Under the pieces are notes generated by a model. That model did no database searches. It was given only the letters and a program-made list of their open reading frames with translations, and was not told the DNA's origin. Positions 24,412 to 36,909 of a stretch of DNA of 64,000 nucleotides are shown here, one piece after another. Position 1 is the stretch's first letter, and every line of letters starts with the position of its first letter. The stretch is from Drosophila miranda (Eukaryota > Arthropoda > Insecta > Diptera > Drosophilidae), in the NCBI RefSeq assembly GCF_003369915.1, contig NC_046674.1, positions 496,001-560,000 on the forward strand, in the 5' to 3' direction. Both the position numbers and the translations under genes were made by a program.

Positions 24412-27400
24412 CAAAGAGAGAGAGAGAGGATATGTTTTTGGTTTGGTTTGGTTTCGTTTCGATTTTTTCTTTTTGGATATTTTTCGGTGTGTTTTTGTGT
24501 TTTTTTTTTTGCCAATTAGAATAGGGACATACAAAGTCTGTACACAACGGATATGGATATAGGGATGGATAGGGGTTTCAAAACATAATAACAAAAGTTC
24601 CTTGGGTTTTTGGTTTTCTCTTCTTTCTCACAAATTTCAATTAGTAAAGAAGGAGAACTTAACAATAGAATCAGAATTAGAATTAAACGAGAAAATCATA
24701 AATAAGAAGCCATGCAAAGTAAGGATGGAAAAAGGGATGAGATGGATCCAAAAAAACAAAAGGACCATAGAAATATCAATAGATTGAAGAGCCTCCAATG
24801 GAGTAAAACATATTGATATTTGTATAGTCTCTGATACGATATACGTTAGAGTATGCAGTGAAGTAAAGCCAATTATCTGATGAGATTCGCTGGGTGACCA
24901 ATTATTCGGAATACAATTTTGCAATCAGGAGGTGAAAAATGTTCAATTCTTGGAGTGGTTTTCGGTGGTGGACATGCGCTCATCCAAAACGAAAAGAAAC
25001 AAGAACTTTGAAGCGGTTTTCAATTGAATGTTTGTTGGAGTGTGGAGTGGGTTTCGTGTGGAATGTTCTTGTTTTTTTGTTTTTGTTTTACTTTTAGATC
25101 TAAGAAGTCTAAGACTAGCTACTAAGAGAGTGATATATATATATAGAGAAAGAGGAAGAGAGAGAGAGAGAGAAGCCTGGGAATAGGTTGAATGAGGATA
25201 GAATCGAAGTAAACCAAAATGAATAACAGCTAAAGGCATTGCGAGGAGTGATGGTGACAGCCATGAGAGTGTGGGTGAAAGTGAAAGTGAGGAGAAGAAA
25301 GTCAAATCAAATGATCGCTTAATGCAAAAATACTGAAACAATAGCAAAAGGATAGTAAGATAAGAGAATCAAAGAATCTTAATCGAGTAAAGAGTGCACG
25401 ATGAGAGAGAGAGAGAGAGGTGCACTCTAAGTTGATAACAGAGAAACGGAGAAAAAAAAAAACAAGAGAGAGAGAGAGTGTATCCAAGAGAGCGATGGGG
25501 CTGGGTCGGGGCTTCAGGTGTGGGTCGGATCGTGTGTCGTTGCTTAAAGTTTAGCCCTGGCCCTGTGGCACCTACCTGACATCGCGACTGTGGTTGAGGG
25601 CGGTGAGGAAACGGGGCTGGACATAGGTCCAGCTTCCCTGGTTCTTGTGCTCCTCCTGGGCCCAGACCAGCTCGGCGTTCTTGTACAGATTGGCCTGCTC
25701 CTTGACCAGATCGAAGGGGAAGGGCGAGACCTATACGGAGAGGAGTGGATAACGAGCTTTAGCAGTGCTCACAGAGACAAGCTGGGACAACGACTCACCT
25801 GCTCCACACGCAGAATGGCAACGTCGCTCTCCAGCTGCTTCTCGGTACGCATTTTGGTCAGATCGTAGTAGACGCGACCCGAGCAGAAGACGACCTTCTT
25901 GACGTTGGCTGGATTCTGGCCAGCCGGCCCATTGTCGGGGATGATGCGCTGGAATTCGCTGCCCTCGCTCATCTCGCTGAAGGGGCTCTTGGCCTCCGGG
26001 TGGCGCAGCAGCGACTTGGGCGTGCACAGGATCAGGGGCTTGCGGAAGGGCAGAGCGATCTGGCGACGCAAGATGTGGTAGTAGTTCGCGGGCGTCGTGC
26101 AGTTGGCCACGATCCAGTTGATGTCGTGCAACTGGCGGACAGCGAACTCATCCGACTCGGGGGGGAAGTAGTCGGGGTCGTCGGAGCTCATCTGCAGGAA
26201 GCGCTCCACGCGGCACGAGGAGTGCTCAGGGCCCATGCCCTCCATGCCGTGGGGCAGCAGCATCACCAGACCCGACTGGCGCACCCACTTCGACTGTCCG
26301 CTGGAGATGAACTGATCGATGATCGACTGGGCCGTGTTGCTGAAATCTCCGAACTGCGCCTCCCACAGCACCAGGGCGTTGGGATTGGTCATCGAGTAGC
26401 CGTGCTCGAAGCCCAGCACCGCGTACTCCGACAGCGAGCTGTTGGAGACGGAGTAGGGCGCCTGGTCGGGGTACATGTGCTGCAGCGAGTTGTAGGTGGC
26501 CTTGTCCACCAGCTGGTGGTGCAGCACGTGGTGACGGTGCGAGAAGGTGCCGCGCTCCACATCCTGTCCGGACAGACGCACGTGGATGCCCTCCTTTAGC
26601 AGCGAGCCGAAGGCCATGGCCTCGCCCAGCGCCCAATCGGCAATCTTCTCATCGACCATGTTCTTGCGGGCGGCCAACACACGCATCAGACCCCTAGACG
26701 GGAAGAAGGACACATATAAGCCTCGATAATAAATCGAACAGTCCTGAGGCGGAACTCACTTGTGGATCACGAATTCAGCGGCATTGGGTGGTGGCATGGA
26801 GAAACGGTTGCCAATGTGGATCAGAGTCTCCTCCTTGACGCCGGTGGGGGCCACCTTCAGGGGGTCCTTGCCCTCGAAGAAGCCAGACCAGGGCGAGTCC
26901 AGCCAGTCCTTGTACTTGACATGGGTCTCAGTCTTGGCCAGGGCGAAGGCCTCCTCGCATATGTTCTCGTACTTGGCGGCCACCGACTTGACCTCCTCGC
27001 CGGTGACGGTGCCCTCGGCGATCAGCTTGTCCGCGTACAAATCCAAGCAGTTCTTGTGCTTCCTGATCTTCTGGTACATGAGAGGCTGCGTGAACATCGG
27101 CTCGTCGATCTCGTTGTGTCCGTTGCGACGGTAGCCGACCAGATCGATGACACAGTCCTTGTGGAAAGTGGCACGCCACTCGGCGGCGACCTTGCACACA
27201 TGCATCACGGCCTCTGGGTCGTCGGCGTTGACGTGGAAAATGGGCGCATTGACCACGCGTGCCACGTCCGTGCAGTAGGGAGAGGAGCGGGAGAAGCGGG
27301 GATCGGTGGTGAAGCCGATCTGGTTGTTGGCCACCACGTGGATGGTGCCGTGGGTGGTGTAGTCGGGCAGGTCCGACAAGTGCATTGTCTCGTAGACGAC

Positions 27401-30045
27401 ACCCTGGCCGCAGAAGGCGGCGTCGCCGTGGATCAGAATGGACATGACCTTCTTGCCCTCCTGGTCCCCGCGGTAGAACTGCTCGGCACGAGTCTTGCCC
27501 TGAACCACGGGATCGACTGCCTCCAGATGGGAGGGATTGGCCACCACGGCCAGGCGGATGTTCTTGTTCGTCACGCGATTCAGACGCTCAATGTAGGTGC
27601 CCAAATGGTACTTGACATCGCCAGAGCCCTAGCGAAGAAAGAACTCTTTAGATCAGATTCTGTTCTGCAGAAGATTCCCTCCATCTACTCACATCATCGG
27701 CAGCCTCCAGGCCAGCGAACTGCGTGAAGATCTGGTTCAGCGGCTTGCGGCACACGTTGGCCAAGGTGTTGAGGCGGCCACGATGGGGCATGCCCATGAT
27801 AACGGACTCCACTCCGAGCTCTGTGGACACATCGATGATCTCCTTGAGGGCTGGGATCATGATCTCGCAACCCTCCAGACCGAAACGCTTTTCCGACGAG
27901 TACTTCTTGGCCAGGAAGGCCTCGAAGCCAGTGGCGCGGGTCAAACGGGCCAGGATCAGGCGCTTCTCCTCGGGCGAGAAGTTGAGCACGCCGGGAGTCT
28001 CAAAGTGCTTGCGGATCCAGTTGCACTGCTCCAAAGAGTTGATGAACATGAACTCCACACCGATCTTGTTGCAGTAGACATTCTCCAGGCGGTTCAGGAT
28101 TTCCCTAAGGGACAAAGGAGTTGCAGTTTTGCTAAGGCATTCCTGCTCTTAGGAGAGCACTTGTACTTACTTGAGTGGCAGCGAGGCCTCATCGCCACCA
28201 ATGAAGGTGGTGCTGGGCAGCTTGAACTGACGCTCCATATCCTGTTCGCCTGTTTTTTTTTTGGGTGGGGATTGGGTATTCATATATTAGTGAAGTGCTC
28301 GTTGTGGATGGGAGGAGAGTGGTATGGTGTCTGACTTTTTTGTTTGTTGTTTATTTGGGGGGGTTAGTAATTTGTAGGCGGCAAATGTTTTGGGTTGAAA
28401 TTCGGAGTGTAATGATTTGTTGCTTCTAGATAAAGTATGTATGTACAATATATATTGTAGTGGGGGTGTATATAGGGCGGGGGGTACAGACAGATAGATA
28501 GATGCTCATCAACATGCTCTTAACATGGAATCTCTCAACTGGTTCTCATTTATTCGATAATAGCTGGAGACACGACATGCATTAGAAAAACTTAAATTTG
28601 ATTGGTTGATAATCCCCCGTCCCTCCGACAATCAGACTATTATCAATCGATGCCTTTTTTCCCCCCCTTTGGATTTGCTTCACTTCACTTTAATCAAATT
28701 TCAATAAACAATACTAGCATGCAATCTATGATCTATACGTGACATTCTTATAAGTAGAGAGGACTAAGTAGGTATGTATATATTTTTGTAACTTTTTGTC
28801 ACGACAGTCAAGCAACAACAAATCACATATAAAATTAACAATAGAAATGTAACACAAATTGTTTTGGCAATATATGTATAAGTATATATTATATAGTAGA
28901 ATAGTAGTAATATATAGGCGCATATTTACTTGGTTCTATATATCATTTTTGGTACATTTTTTTTTTAGAGGTGAGGTCGATTTTGATGTCAAGGAGGAGT
29001 ATATCGTGTATGCGTGAGAAAGATAGAAAACGTCACTACGTCACAACGTACAGTAGTACTCGTAATTGCATATGGTATTTCTTGTGGGAGGACTTAAGGA
29101 CTAAACATACAGGACACAGGACACAGGACACTGGACATTGGGGGTATTTACAACACAAAATAGAGTTTAAAAACGGTAACTGAAAATGGGGTTTCAGGGA
29201 GTGGATTTCTGACCACAAGCTCGATAGGGGACGGGAGTGGGGGGGAAGGAGGAGGACGTTTACTTACCGAAACTGAAATTAGCGTAAATGGATTTCGTCG
29301 AGGAGTTGCCAGGCAATTCTGGTGAATTAATTTCGAGTGGATCGAGGTGAGCAATATTATGTCCTCGGATCTAACGTGTGTGAGTATTGTCGGTTGGGTT
29401 TGGTTGTGGTTGTGGTTGTGTATGTTGTGTGGTGTGTGTGTGGGTTGGTGGGTTTTTTTTTTTTGGTTTTTTGGTAGTATTAACAATGTTTGTTCGGATT
29501 TCGTTTAGATTTTCACACACAATACACACACATCGATAATTGATACAAAAAGAGAGAGAGAGAATTTGGAATTTTTTGTTTTAACGTTTTGTTGTTGTTT
29601 TTGCGATTGATTTGTTTTGTTTTTTTGGGGGTTTTTGAGTTTTGATTGCAGTTTTGTTTTAGTTTTCGGTTTGGTTCGATTTTTGTTACATTTAGCGGTT
29701 AGGAAGCGTTTGGGTTATATATATAAAAATAAATGGAAAAGAAAATAAAAATCAATTATAAATTGTAGACTGGCAAAGAGTACGTATCGTATTTATAAAC
29801 TTAACAAACAAACAAACACAAATTAAAGCGAGACACTAAAAGCTGCCCACAAGAGACCTTCATCCAGTGGGTTCCAGTAGTTTGGACGGAACAATGGGGC
29901 TGTAGCTATGGATTACGGGCGGGATGTGGCTGTGGGTGTGGGTATGGATCGTCTTGGATCGGAGGTTGGAGGAGGATTGTTAATCAATTCAACAGGAACG
30001 GAACGGAACGCAGCGAACAACAGGGTGCACAAAAAGAACAGAGAA

Positions 30046-30090
<45 letters not shown>

Positions 30091-32076
30091 CGTGGCGTGG
30101 CGTGACTTGACGTGGAAAGGGTGAGAGAGCGAAAAGGATAGAGTAACTTTTGTACTGTGAGAGAAAGCCATACACCAAAGGATATATTACTTACACTTAT
30201 TCGGTACGGAACTCATACCACTTAAACCAGAACTAAACGCAAAACTTTTGCTTGTTGCTAACTTATAACCTAGTATAAAAGTGGAAATGGATCTACATAT
30301 ACTACATACATATGTAGTTCGTATTCCCTGATTGGATTGAATTGGATTGGATTGGATTCCCTGATTTCATCAACTCCGAATTTCACTTAACATTCTCTTC
30401 CGTTAAATGTTAATTGAAAAGCACTTTTCAAAGATATGTTTTTTTTTTTTTTTAGAGGTGTTTGTGGTTTAAGTGTGGATGAACTGTGGATGGGGTTTTC
30501 GATAGTGGGTGCGGTTGGGTATAGTGCAACTTTGGTGGTTAGATGAGGGAGAGAGGGAGAGTTTTGTAAAAGAGAATTTACCAAACAAAAACCCAGAGTG
30601 CTGCCGTAGCACATCTTCGTTAGCACGACGTGCTAGACCATCCTTGCAAACGGTTTTTTCGCGCGTTAAGATTCCAAGCGGATCCACTTCAGATGCCAAA
30701 TGACCACGTGACTATATATGGTGCGTACATATCATAGATATAGATTGATTGATTGATTATATGATGGTGTATAACGGAGGAGCAGTAGGTAATCGTGTGT
30801 CGAGATACTATACAAAATCATCTACAAATCAACAGAGGGTTCAAACTAAAACGATCATAACTTTTTCTCTCTGGCATTCAGTGTTCTTAGCTCTTCTTCT
30901 CACATCAACCACCGTATCCGTGTAACCCCGCCATTTACTAAAAACTAAACATAATAATGATCAATGTTTATGAAAATGTTAGGATCTAGACCTAAACGAA
31001 AACTACTGGAATGAGAGCCCAAAGATACAATAAATCAATGGAAATGATGGGAACAGAAAGGCCAAAACTACTCATTAACATGTGCTCCTCAATGGAATAC
31101 AATACTTTATGGAATGTATGTGCGAATATACATATTTATATTATATCCCCACATAGAACACATCTTACAACACTACCAGCTAAATCAAAAATCAATATCG
31201 CATGGATGGTTTTGTGGATTGTGGGGCGGTGGTGGTGGGGGGGAGCTAAGCTAGATGCTACTACTTTGTGTACCGGATATTCGGAATGATCTGGACTTTG
31301 GATTCTGGAGTCTGGGGATAGATATGCACAAAATGAACACACATAACAGAGGATGGGTGTGGGGGGTGGTTGAGGCAACTCTCTAATAATCCATAAACAT
31401 AAACATTCAAATGAACCTAAAACGAAACAAAAAGCGACGCCAGCGAATACGTTTCACTGTGCCTCTAGCGGTTGCGCTGTGGCGGCTGCTGCAATCTCAA
31501 CTGTGAGGTGGATCGACGAAGGTCAGCACGATCCGACGTACCTGGTAGCTCCTGATGATGGCCTGCACGGCCAGATGGTCGTCGATGGTCTTGGAGTCGG
31601 GGGCAGCTCCGGCCACGGCACCGCCACCCAGACTGAAGGCCGTCAAAGGCAAGGTGTTGGCCTGCACGGGCGCCAGATTGGGTGGGCTGGTGTACGTGTT
31701 GCTGCGGAAGTAGGCATCCCAGGACTGCGAAAGCAAAGAGAGCAAAGAGTCCATGAGAATTTATGATGCCCGCGGGCTCTACCAGTCACTTACTGTATGC
31801 ACAGAGGCGGGGTCACGCAGCCAGGCGTTGTACATCTCCTCCACATAGGTGGCCGTGCTGCCATTGGCAAAGGGCTCGGCAGCAGCCGAGTTGTAGGTAC
31901 GCACAGCGGCGGCTGCTGTCGCCTTGGCCACCTGTAATGGAATATTAGTATTGGATTCTTGGATATCCACTAGAGCTTACCTTTTGGCTGGTGCCGCTCT
32001 TGAACAGCCATGTGGCAAAGTTCTTGTGCGCCATTGGCGACAAAGCCAGACTGAAGGCTGTGTGGGCTCTATGCAT
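22791..32076 (-). CDS. Ogdh: 2-oxoglutarate dehydrogenase E1 (Ogdh/Nc73EF), multi-exon
   Basis: This is the ThDP-dependent E1 of the mitochondrial 2-oxoglutarate dehydrogenase complex (TCA cycle). Exons in order: 32076-31981, 31931-31794, 31724-31542, an alternative block, 28249-28171, 28104-27693, 27628-26760, 26693-25799, 25730-25576, optional 24359-24066, and 22890-22791 (TAA). Phases agree throughout. With the 103-nt alternative exon and no cassette the product is 1,009 residues, the usual family size. The start gives a basic, Ser/Ala-rich mitochondrial leader ([20 protein letters not shown]). Then come the E1 N-terminal helix ([13 protein letters not shown]), the RGH..LDPL motif, [10 protein letters not shown], the ThDP/Mg motif [13 protein letters not shown]...[19 protein letters not shown], and the pyrimidine-binding domain ([27 protein letters not shown]). 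The ATG exon begins at acceptor 32099, so 5' UTR exons lie further right; the promoter near 36.0 kb is the best candidate. Confidence 0.97.
24066..24359 (-). CDS. Ogdh: Optional in-frame cassette exon of Ogdh (98 codons)
   Basis: An open segment lies between acceptor TTATTGTTGCAG and donor AG|GTGAGA. It is exactly 294 nt and enters and leaves in phase 2, so including or skipping it keeps the frame between exons 25730-25576 and 22890-22791. It encodes a Thr/Asn-rich start ([14 protein letters not shown]), then a Ser/Glu-rich part ([16 protein letters not shown]), an acidic-neutral middle and a basic end (SKTGRKIR). It would insert into the C-terminal domain just before the conserved YxGR segment. 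No such insertion is standard in the E1 family. Confidence 0.7.
24380..24430. repeat. (GA)n-rich tract in Ogdh intron
   Basis: Imperfect GA repeats directly upstream (on the coding strand) of the cassette exon form a long CT-rich pyrimidine stretch before its acceptor. The tract could affect how the cassette is spliced. Confidence 0.85.
29268..29370 (-). CDS. Ogdh: Ogdh alternative exon B (IRGHN version)
   Basis: A 103-nt exon with acceptor CACACGTTAG and donor TTTCG|GTAAGT. It starts in phase 0 and ends in phase 1, so it joins exon 31724-31542 to exon 28249-28171. It encodes [15 protein letters not shown] followed by a polar tail ([19 protein letters not shown]). This matches the conserved RGH-x3-LDPL region of E1 better than exon A does. 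Joining exon A to exon B breaks the frame, so the two are alternatives. Confidence 0.85.
30041..30088. repeat. (GA)n microsatellite in Ogdh intron
   Basis: About 40 bases of almost pure GA lie between the 75-nt exon and exon B of Ogdh. On the coding strand this is a CT tract. Confidence 0.9.
30195..30269 (-). CDS. Ogdh: Candidate 75-nt optional exon of Ogdh
   Basis: An open segment lies between acceptor TTTATACTAG and strong donor AAGT|GTAAGT. It is 75 nt, phase 1 at both ends, so it can be added only after exon A (30711-30582) and before 28249-28171. It would add 25 residues, a Ser-rich piece containing [19 protein letters not shown], ahead of EQDMERQF. Open frame, fitting phases and a consensus donor support it; the acceptor has a weak pyrimidine tract. 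It may be a minor isoform or a cryptic exon. Confidence 0.5.
30582..30711 (-). CDS. Ogdh: Ogdh alternative exon A (SRGHL version)
   Basis: A 130-nt exon with acceptor CCATATATAG and donor TTTG|GTAAAT, phase 0 in and phase 1 out, like exon B. It encodes [14 protein letters not shown] and then a longer, charged segment ([20 protein letters not shown]) ending QHSGFLF. It aligns with exon B at RGH and DPL and is nine residues longer after that. In vertebrate OGDH the corresponding exon 4 is also alternatively spliced and sets Ca2+ sensitivity; whether exon A does this is not shown by the sequence. Confidence 0.85.
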
Positions 32077-32109
32077 TTTTGTAGCTTTACAAAATATAAC
32101 TGAAAATGG

Positions 32110-35100
32110 AGTGAAATAGAAGGGAATCATTATTATAAAAATACAGATATTTCCCAACTGATTAATCGATTGCCTTGTTGCCTTTATTTGTTGACAAACA
32201 AGGCACGTAGAAGCAGCCCACCCCCATATCAGCAATCAGCCTCTGTCTGGCTGCTGTAAGTCTGATAAGATAAGGCTAGGTTGCCCCGAAGAGTAGTTTT
32301 TGTACGAGTACGTCATGGTCATGCTCTAACTGTGTCACACAGCCGATCCAACGATAAAAAGCCAATGAATACTTGTTGCTAGCCCAGCGACTTGTCGGTC
32401 TCTTATGAAATTCACGCACAAAGCAAGTTGTGGAGCAGCACACGAGAGCATTGGGGAAATTTACATATGAGTCTGGTTCTGCGGCTAGACGACTCGTAGA
32501 CCCCATAGCCCTCACATATGGAATGGTAATGGAAACTCGGGCAGCTCACACGTGACGCTGACAAGCTGACAACGATCGCTGGCCAGCGGCTGACTCTGCT
32601 GTTTCTACGACTATGACGTCAAACTCTGCCGCGGGCTGCCTTTTTTTTGGGGTGGGCCTTCGTCTTTTTGATAACCAGCCAAGAAATACTGAGCAATAAA
32701 GAAAGATACTTTGCCCCTTTTCTGTTTAGGGAACGGGAATGCGAAATGGGGAATGGTGAAATGGTTAAATGGGCTTATATACTTCTCAAAGGAGAGAGAA
32801 TGTAGCGGCCGCTTTTTGCGCAGTTTTATTTCGTTTTCAACTTAATCAGTCTTTCGGAATATTTGCCTGTTAAATAAAACGAACGTTTGTTTGCTCATCG
32901 TGAGCATTCACCTGCTTTTTTTTTGGAAACGGGTTTACGGACAAGGGGCAAGCCAACGGCAACGGCAACGGCAACGGGAAAGGTAGAGAAAGATAACGTC
33001 AAATGTGAATGTCCCGAGGTCGGCCGTGAGGCATAATAAATATAGTACTTGCGAATCATGACTAAACGTATGGCCAAATAGGAGAGTAACGTAACACCGC
33101 CATATTTATATAAAGTAGATTCTTTCTGGATCCAGATCAGGCCACGCAGACAGTATTATCAGCGAACGGTGGATGTTGTCGCAGACCTCCGTAATATTGT
33201 CATATTATTAATGAAATATTGATAAGGCAGCGTGTGCGTGGATGTCGTAATTGAATATTTGAGGTCTAATCAGCTGCTTTATGCGAAAATAAATCCATAC
33301 AAAATGGGAAATGGAAATCAAAATTCGAATAGTAAGGAAGGCGGGGCCCGGGGCCCGGCGCCCGGGTCACATGCTCTTATCATACAAGGAGGAGGGTCTC
33401 GTCTCCTGCCTCGCCAGACAATTTTGACAATGCCGCCTGGCGGAGCGATTACAAAACGATTGGAGTGATCGGTTAAACCGGTTTGAAGCGGTGGTCAATG
33501 TGAAGTATTTGAAAGTGCAGGCCAGGCACTTCGATTCGGTTCGATTCGTTTCGTTTCGTTTCGATTACAAAACAGATCTAGCAAACACGAATGTACGTAT
33601 GTGCATATAGATAACATCTGTGTTTGTGCACGGAAACACAGAGAATTCAATTTTCATCGCTTTTTTGCACGTTCCTTAAGTGCCGTTATTTATCTACTTG
33701 CTTGTTTTGTGGTGGCATTTTTCACAAATTGTTTTGTTTCTTGCAATTATATTCTGCTTAGAAATGAGCGTTGACGCCGCCGCTCGCTGCTGGCGTCGCC
33801 GCTTTGGTTACGAAAACATTATTACATAAGTGAAAAAAGCAGAAAGAAGGCAAACAAAAATAATCGCGTGAGAGTAGAAATATAGATGAATATTATGCGG
33901 TGCCCCGAAGATGATGCCTCCCGATCCGATGCTAATTGGTGTGAAATAACACTCCACTGCCAGCGAGAGCGATGAGTTTGCACTTGCCACCGCCCCCCAT
34001 CCGCCCCATTTGGAGCGTGACTCGACGGCGTACGGGCCCGCGGATAATTCATTCAAATATTACTTTCGTCCGACTAATTATACACTGCCTTGGGGAGTAG
34101 ACCGAATAAACCAATATACGATTATATGTACGCATGAAATACTGTATGCGGACTGCTCCCAAAAAAACCAACCGAATATATATACTCGTCACGGCGTATC
34201 TGACAGATACGTTTGTTCGTGTTGAGTGCTGCGCGTCGACTGCGAACAGTCGGGGCCCACCGAGAGGGAGATACATTTTAGAAATCGAATTTGTCGGCTG
34301 CCTCTTCTCGTTTTGCGTTTTCTTTCGTCAAAAGCGAACGGAAGGAAAGGAAAACAGAGAGCGTGTGATAAAAACACACACAAACGAAAACAGAAAAAAA
34401 CGGGCACATGACACTGCAAAACAATGCATCTGTGTGTGCGGGTGCACGAACGGCTCTGTAGCTCAAGGAAAAGGGGGTATGGCCAGTCTGCTGATAACAA
34501 TCCAGGTATCGCACACACAAGTTCCTTAACTTATCTCATGGGTTCGTTCGTCTCCATCTTTCTTCTGGTCTGTTCCCCTGTATCTCCTCTGGCCTCTTTC
34601 CCTATTTATAGGCAGAATTTTGTTTACAACAAACAAAAGTCCGCCCGCTCGTCAGCCGGCCGCCTTTTCGACAGAGCCGCCCACACAGGCTATGTGGGAG
34701 GGGAACAAATACAAAACCACGTACATTCTTCTGGTTAATAATAAAAAGTGTATCGATTACCTCCTCCCCGACTAATCAATAACATTTTCAAGTTCATACA
34801 CGCGCTTGGTCTATCGGCATTGGTTTATCAATTCAGATGGGCTTCAAAGGTGCGGAATTCCAGAAACGCAATCGATAAGGAGAGAGTCTCCACTTAGCGG
34901 GGACAGAAACCACCCTGCAACTGCATTTCATTGAGGGGTCCAACTAGACGAGCCCCCTCCGACGCACAGCTGGCCATAGTAGAAGAAGAAGTGGAAGGCC
35001 AAAGGGAGTTGAAGAAACAGCCGAAAGAGAAATAAAAAGAGAGCAAGAAGTGACGTTCTTCGAAAGAGCTCTCACTATAGTCCTAACAGTTCTTTCAGTG

Positions 35101-35940
35101 AGTGCAGGTACACTGAGCGAGAGAGTTAGCAAGCGTGAAGCTCAAATGCCGGAACAAGCTGCACAAGAGAGAGAGGCAGAACTGCAAGTATGCGCTGGTC
35201 TGGGACTATCATACCGTTCTTATCATAGGTTTGAGAGCCATAGAGCTATTTTTTTAGCTGGCAATAACCAACAAAAATGAGGGCAACAACTTGTTATGTT
35301 AACCCTCCTCCTTTTCTCACGCACAGCAAAAGCTAACTGTGCCGCGCGCTTTCTTCTTCGAGTTGATTGATGATTCACAAAACGCGAGCGTAGAAAAAAG
35401 CACACGCGGCAATTGGAATGGGAACGGAACGCACAATTATTGCGTCATCGATGCAGCAGACACGAAATTCTTTTTTACAAAATCACATGTGACGTAGCCT
35501 TTTGTAGGCGGCAACAAAAGCTGCACCGATAGCGAGCGACAGCAGAAAAATCGTTGGGAAATTTCACTTTTCATGCGATTAGCAGGCGCAAGCGCATATT
35601 GAGGGTCCACCGCCCACCTGCACTTGTATTATATAAGAACAGTCCTTCGCCAGGGCCATGAAAAAAGGCTAAAATGCATTATGGAGTCCGGGGAACTTCA
35701 CTGACTCCCCAGAATGGTTGACCACGCGGTTGACAGTTAATGGGAACTCCACTGGACTCAAATTCCAGGAATTTCACATGATCGAAACGCGAATGCAAGG
35801 GAAAAGGTGAAGACCACCTCAAGCACACGACTTTTCACAAAACTGGGACAGACACATACACTACAGAGTATTATAGGCTACACTTGCGATTAATTTTGCA
35901 CTTTGAATCCCTAAATAGAAAAAATTTAAACTTATTTACG
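32110..35940. other. Ogdh: 5' intron/leader region of Ogdh
   Basis: No further coding exon is recognised. If transcription begins near 35.97 kb, this holds the first intron and short leader exons. One possible leader donor is AAAAC|GTAAAT at about 35936-35944. Small features are a TTCGTTTCG repeat near 33540 and CG-rich patches near 33345 and 34240 that could be a second start region. The latter are guesses. Confidence 0.4.
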
Positions 35941-35954
35941 TTTTTACAGCCAAA

Positions 35955-36065
35955 ACTTTTTTATAGGGATGAGCGACAGTGTGACGCGATAAGATATACC
36001 GTCTGACCTTCAGAAATATACCGAAATATATCGCCTCATATATCAAAATATACCGAAAAAGTATA
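35955..36065 (-). promoter_or_regulatory. Ogdh: Housekeeping-type core promoter (motifs 6, 1, 7), probably Ogdh
   Basis: On the minus strand two perfect copies of Ohler motif 6 (TTCGGTATATTT against KTYRGTATWTTT) lie at 36057-36046 and 36025-36014. A partial motif 1 (GCGTCACACTG, about 35987-35977) follows, then a motif-7-like word (GCTCATCCCTATA, about 35973-35961). This order is typical of TATA-less promoters of broadly expressed Drosophila genes. The next minus-strand gene downstream is Ogdh, whose coding exon lies 3.9 kb away behind a splice acceptor. Confidence 0.55.
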
Positions 36066-36909
36066 TAACAGACCGTAAACGGGCACCCTGGTGCGCACGT
36101 TTTTTCCAACTTAACCCACTTAACCCCTCTTTATTTAAATAGATGACAAAATTGAGTGAAGGCGCGGAAAATAATACTGTTTGTGGACTGTTTTGTAGAC
36201 GCGTCCTTTTACTCTAATAAAAAATAAAGAAAATTACGACGTTATCTTTAGCCTGAACTGCGCTATTATTCCTCAAGTTGCATAATTTTCGTGGAGTGTA
36301 TTTGAATACCCAATGGTCGACAATGGGTTATTCGCTCTCTGTCCACGATTGGAAATCAAATTTCCAATTTTGATATTCGGTTAAATCTTACTAGCTAGAT
36401 AGGAACCTCACCACTGAACACATAATTTAATCCGATTGATGAATCAATGTTCTAAAAGTTATGCTTATTTTAAGTACTCAGTCTTATTGGATTGTTTACA
36501 AAGTAAGGTTGTTAAAAAAACTTGTCAACAAAAACGAACACAAAATAAATTATTTTTTTTCCATTACAAACACTTTTTTTTCATGGCATTTCTCTATCCC
36601 GCTTTTTATTAAATTCAGAACTTTAATCCAAAGAATGAACTTATTTTATTTTTTTTCCCGTACGACACAATTAACAAAGGGAAACCAGGTGGAGCCACCA
36701 TGGCGTATATCTTACATGTAGATACCGTGTGGCAAATTTTCACCTGTTGTGTTAGCAATTTGTTTATAAAATCCAAAAAATATCATGATTCAATCCGGGA
36801 ATTGCCCTAAATTCAAATCTATATGAATAATATAGAGCCAATATAACTCGTTCCTGCTGAGGCCGTCCGGGTTAACCTAACCTAACCTAACGAGTATTAG
36901 TAAAATCTC

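Noticed and set aside
24062..24594. Ser/Leu-rich frames over the GA tract as independent proteins
   Set aside because: They are microsatellite translations; only the part 24359-24066 behaves as an exon, and it belongs to Ogdh.
26762..27727. 321-codon plus-strand frame opposite Ogdh
   Set aside because: It is antisense to conserved ThDP-domain coding sequence and crosses Ogdh introns; no protein family resemblance.
31497..31541. Read-through extension of Ogdh exon 31724-31542 ([14 protein letters not shown] then stop)
   Set aside because: A consensus donor CAG|GTACGT ends the exon; the extension would truncate the enzyme and is best seen as intron.
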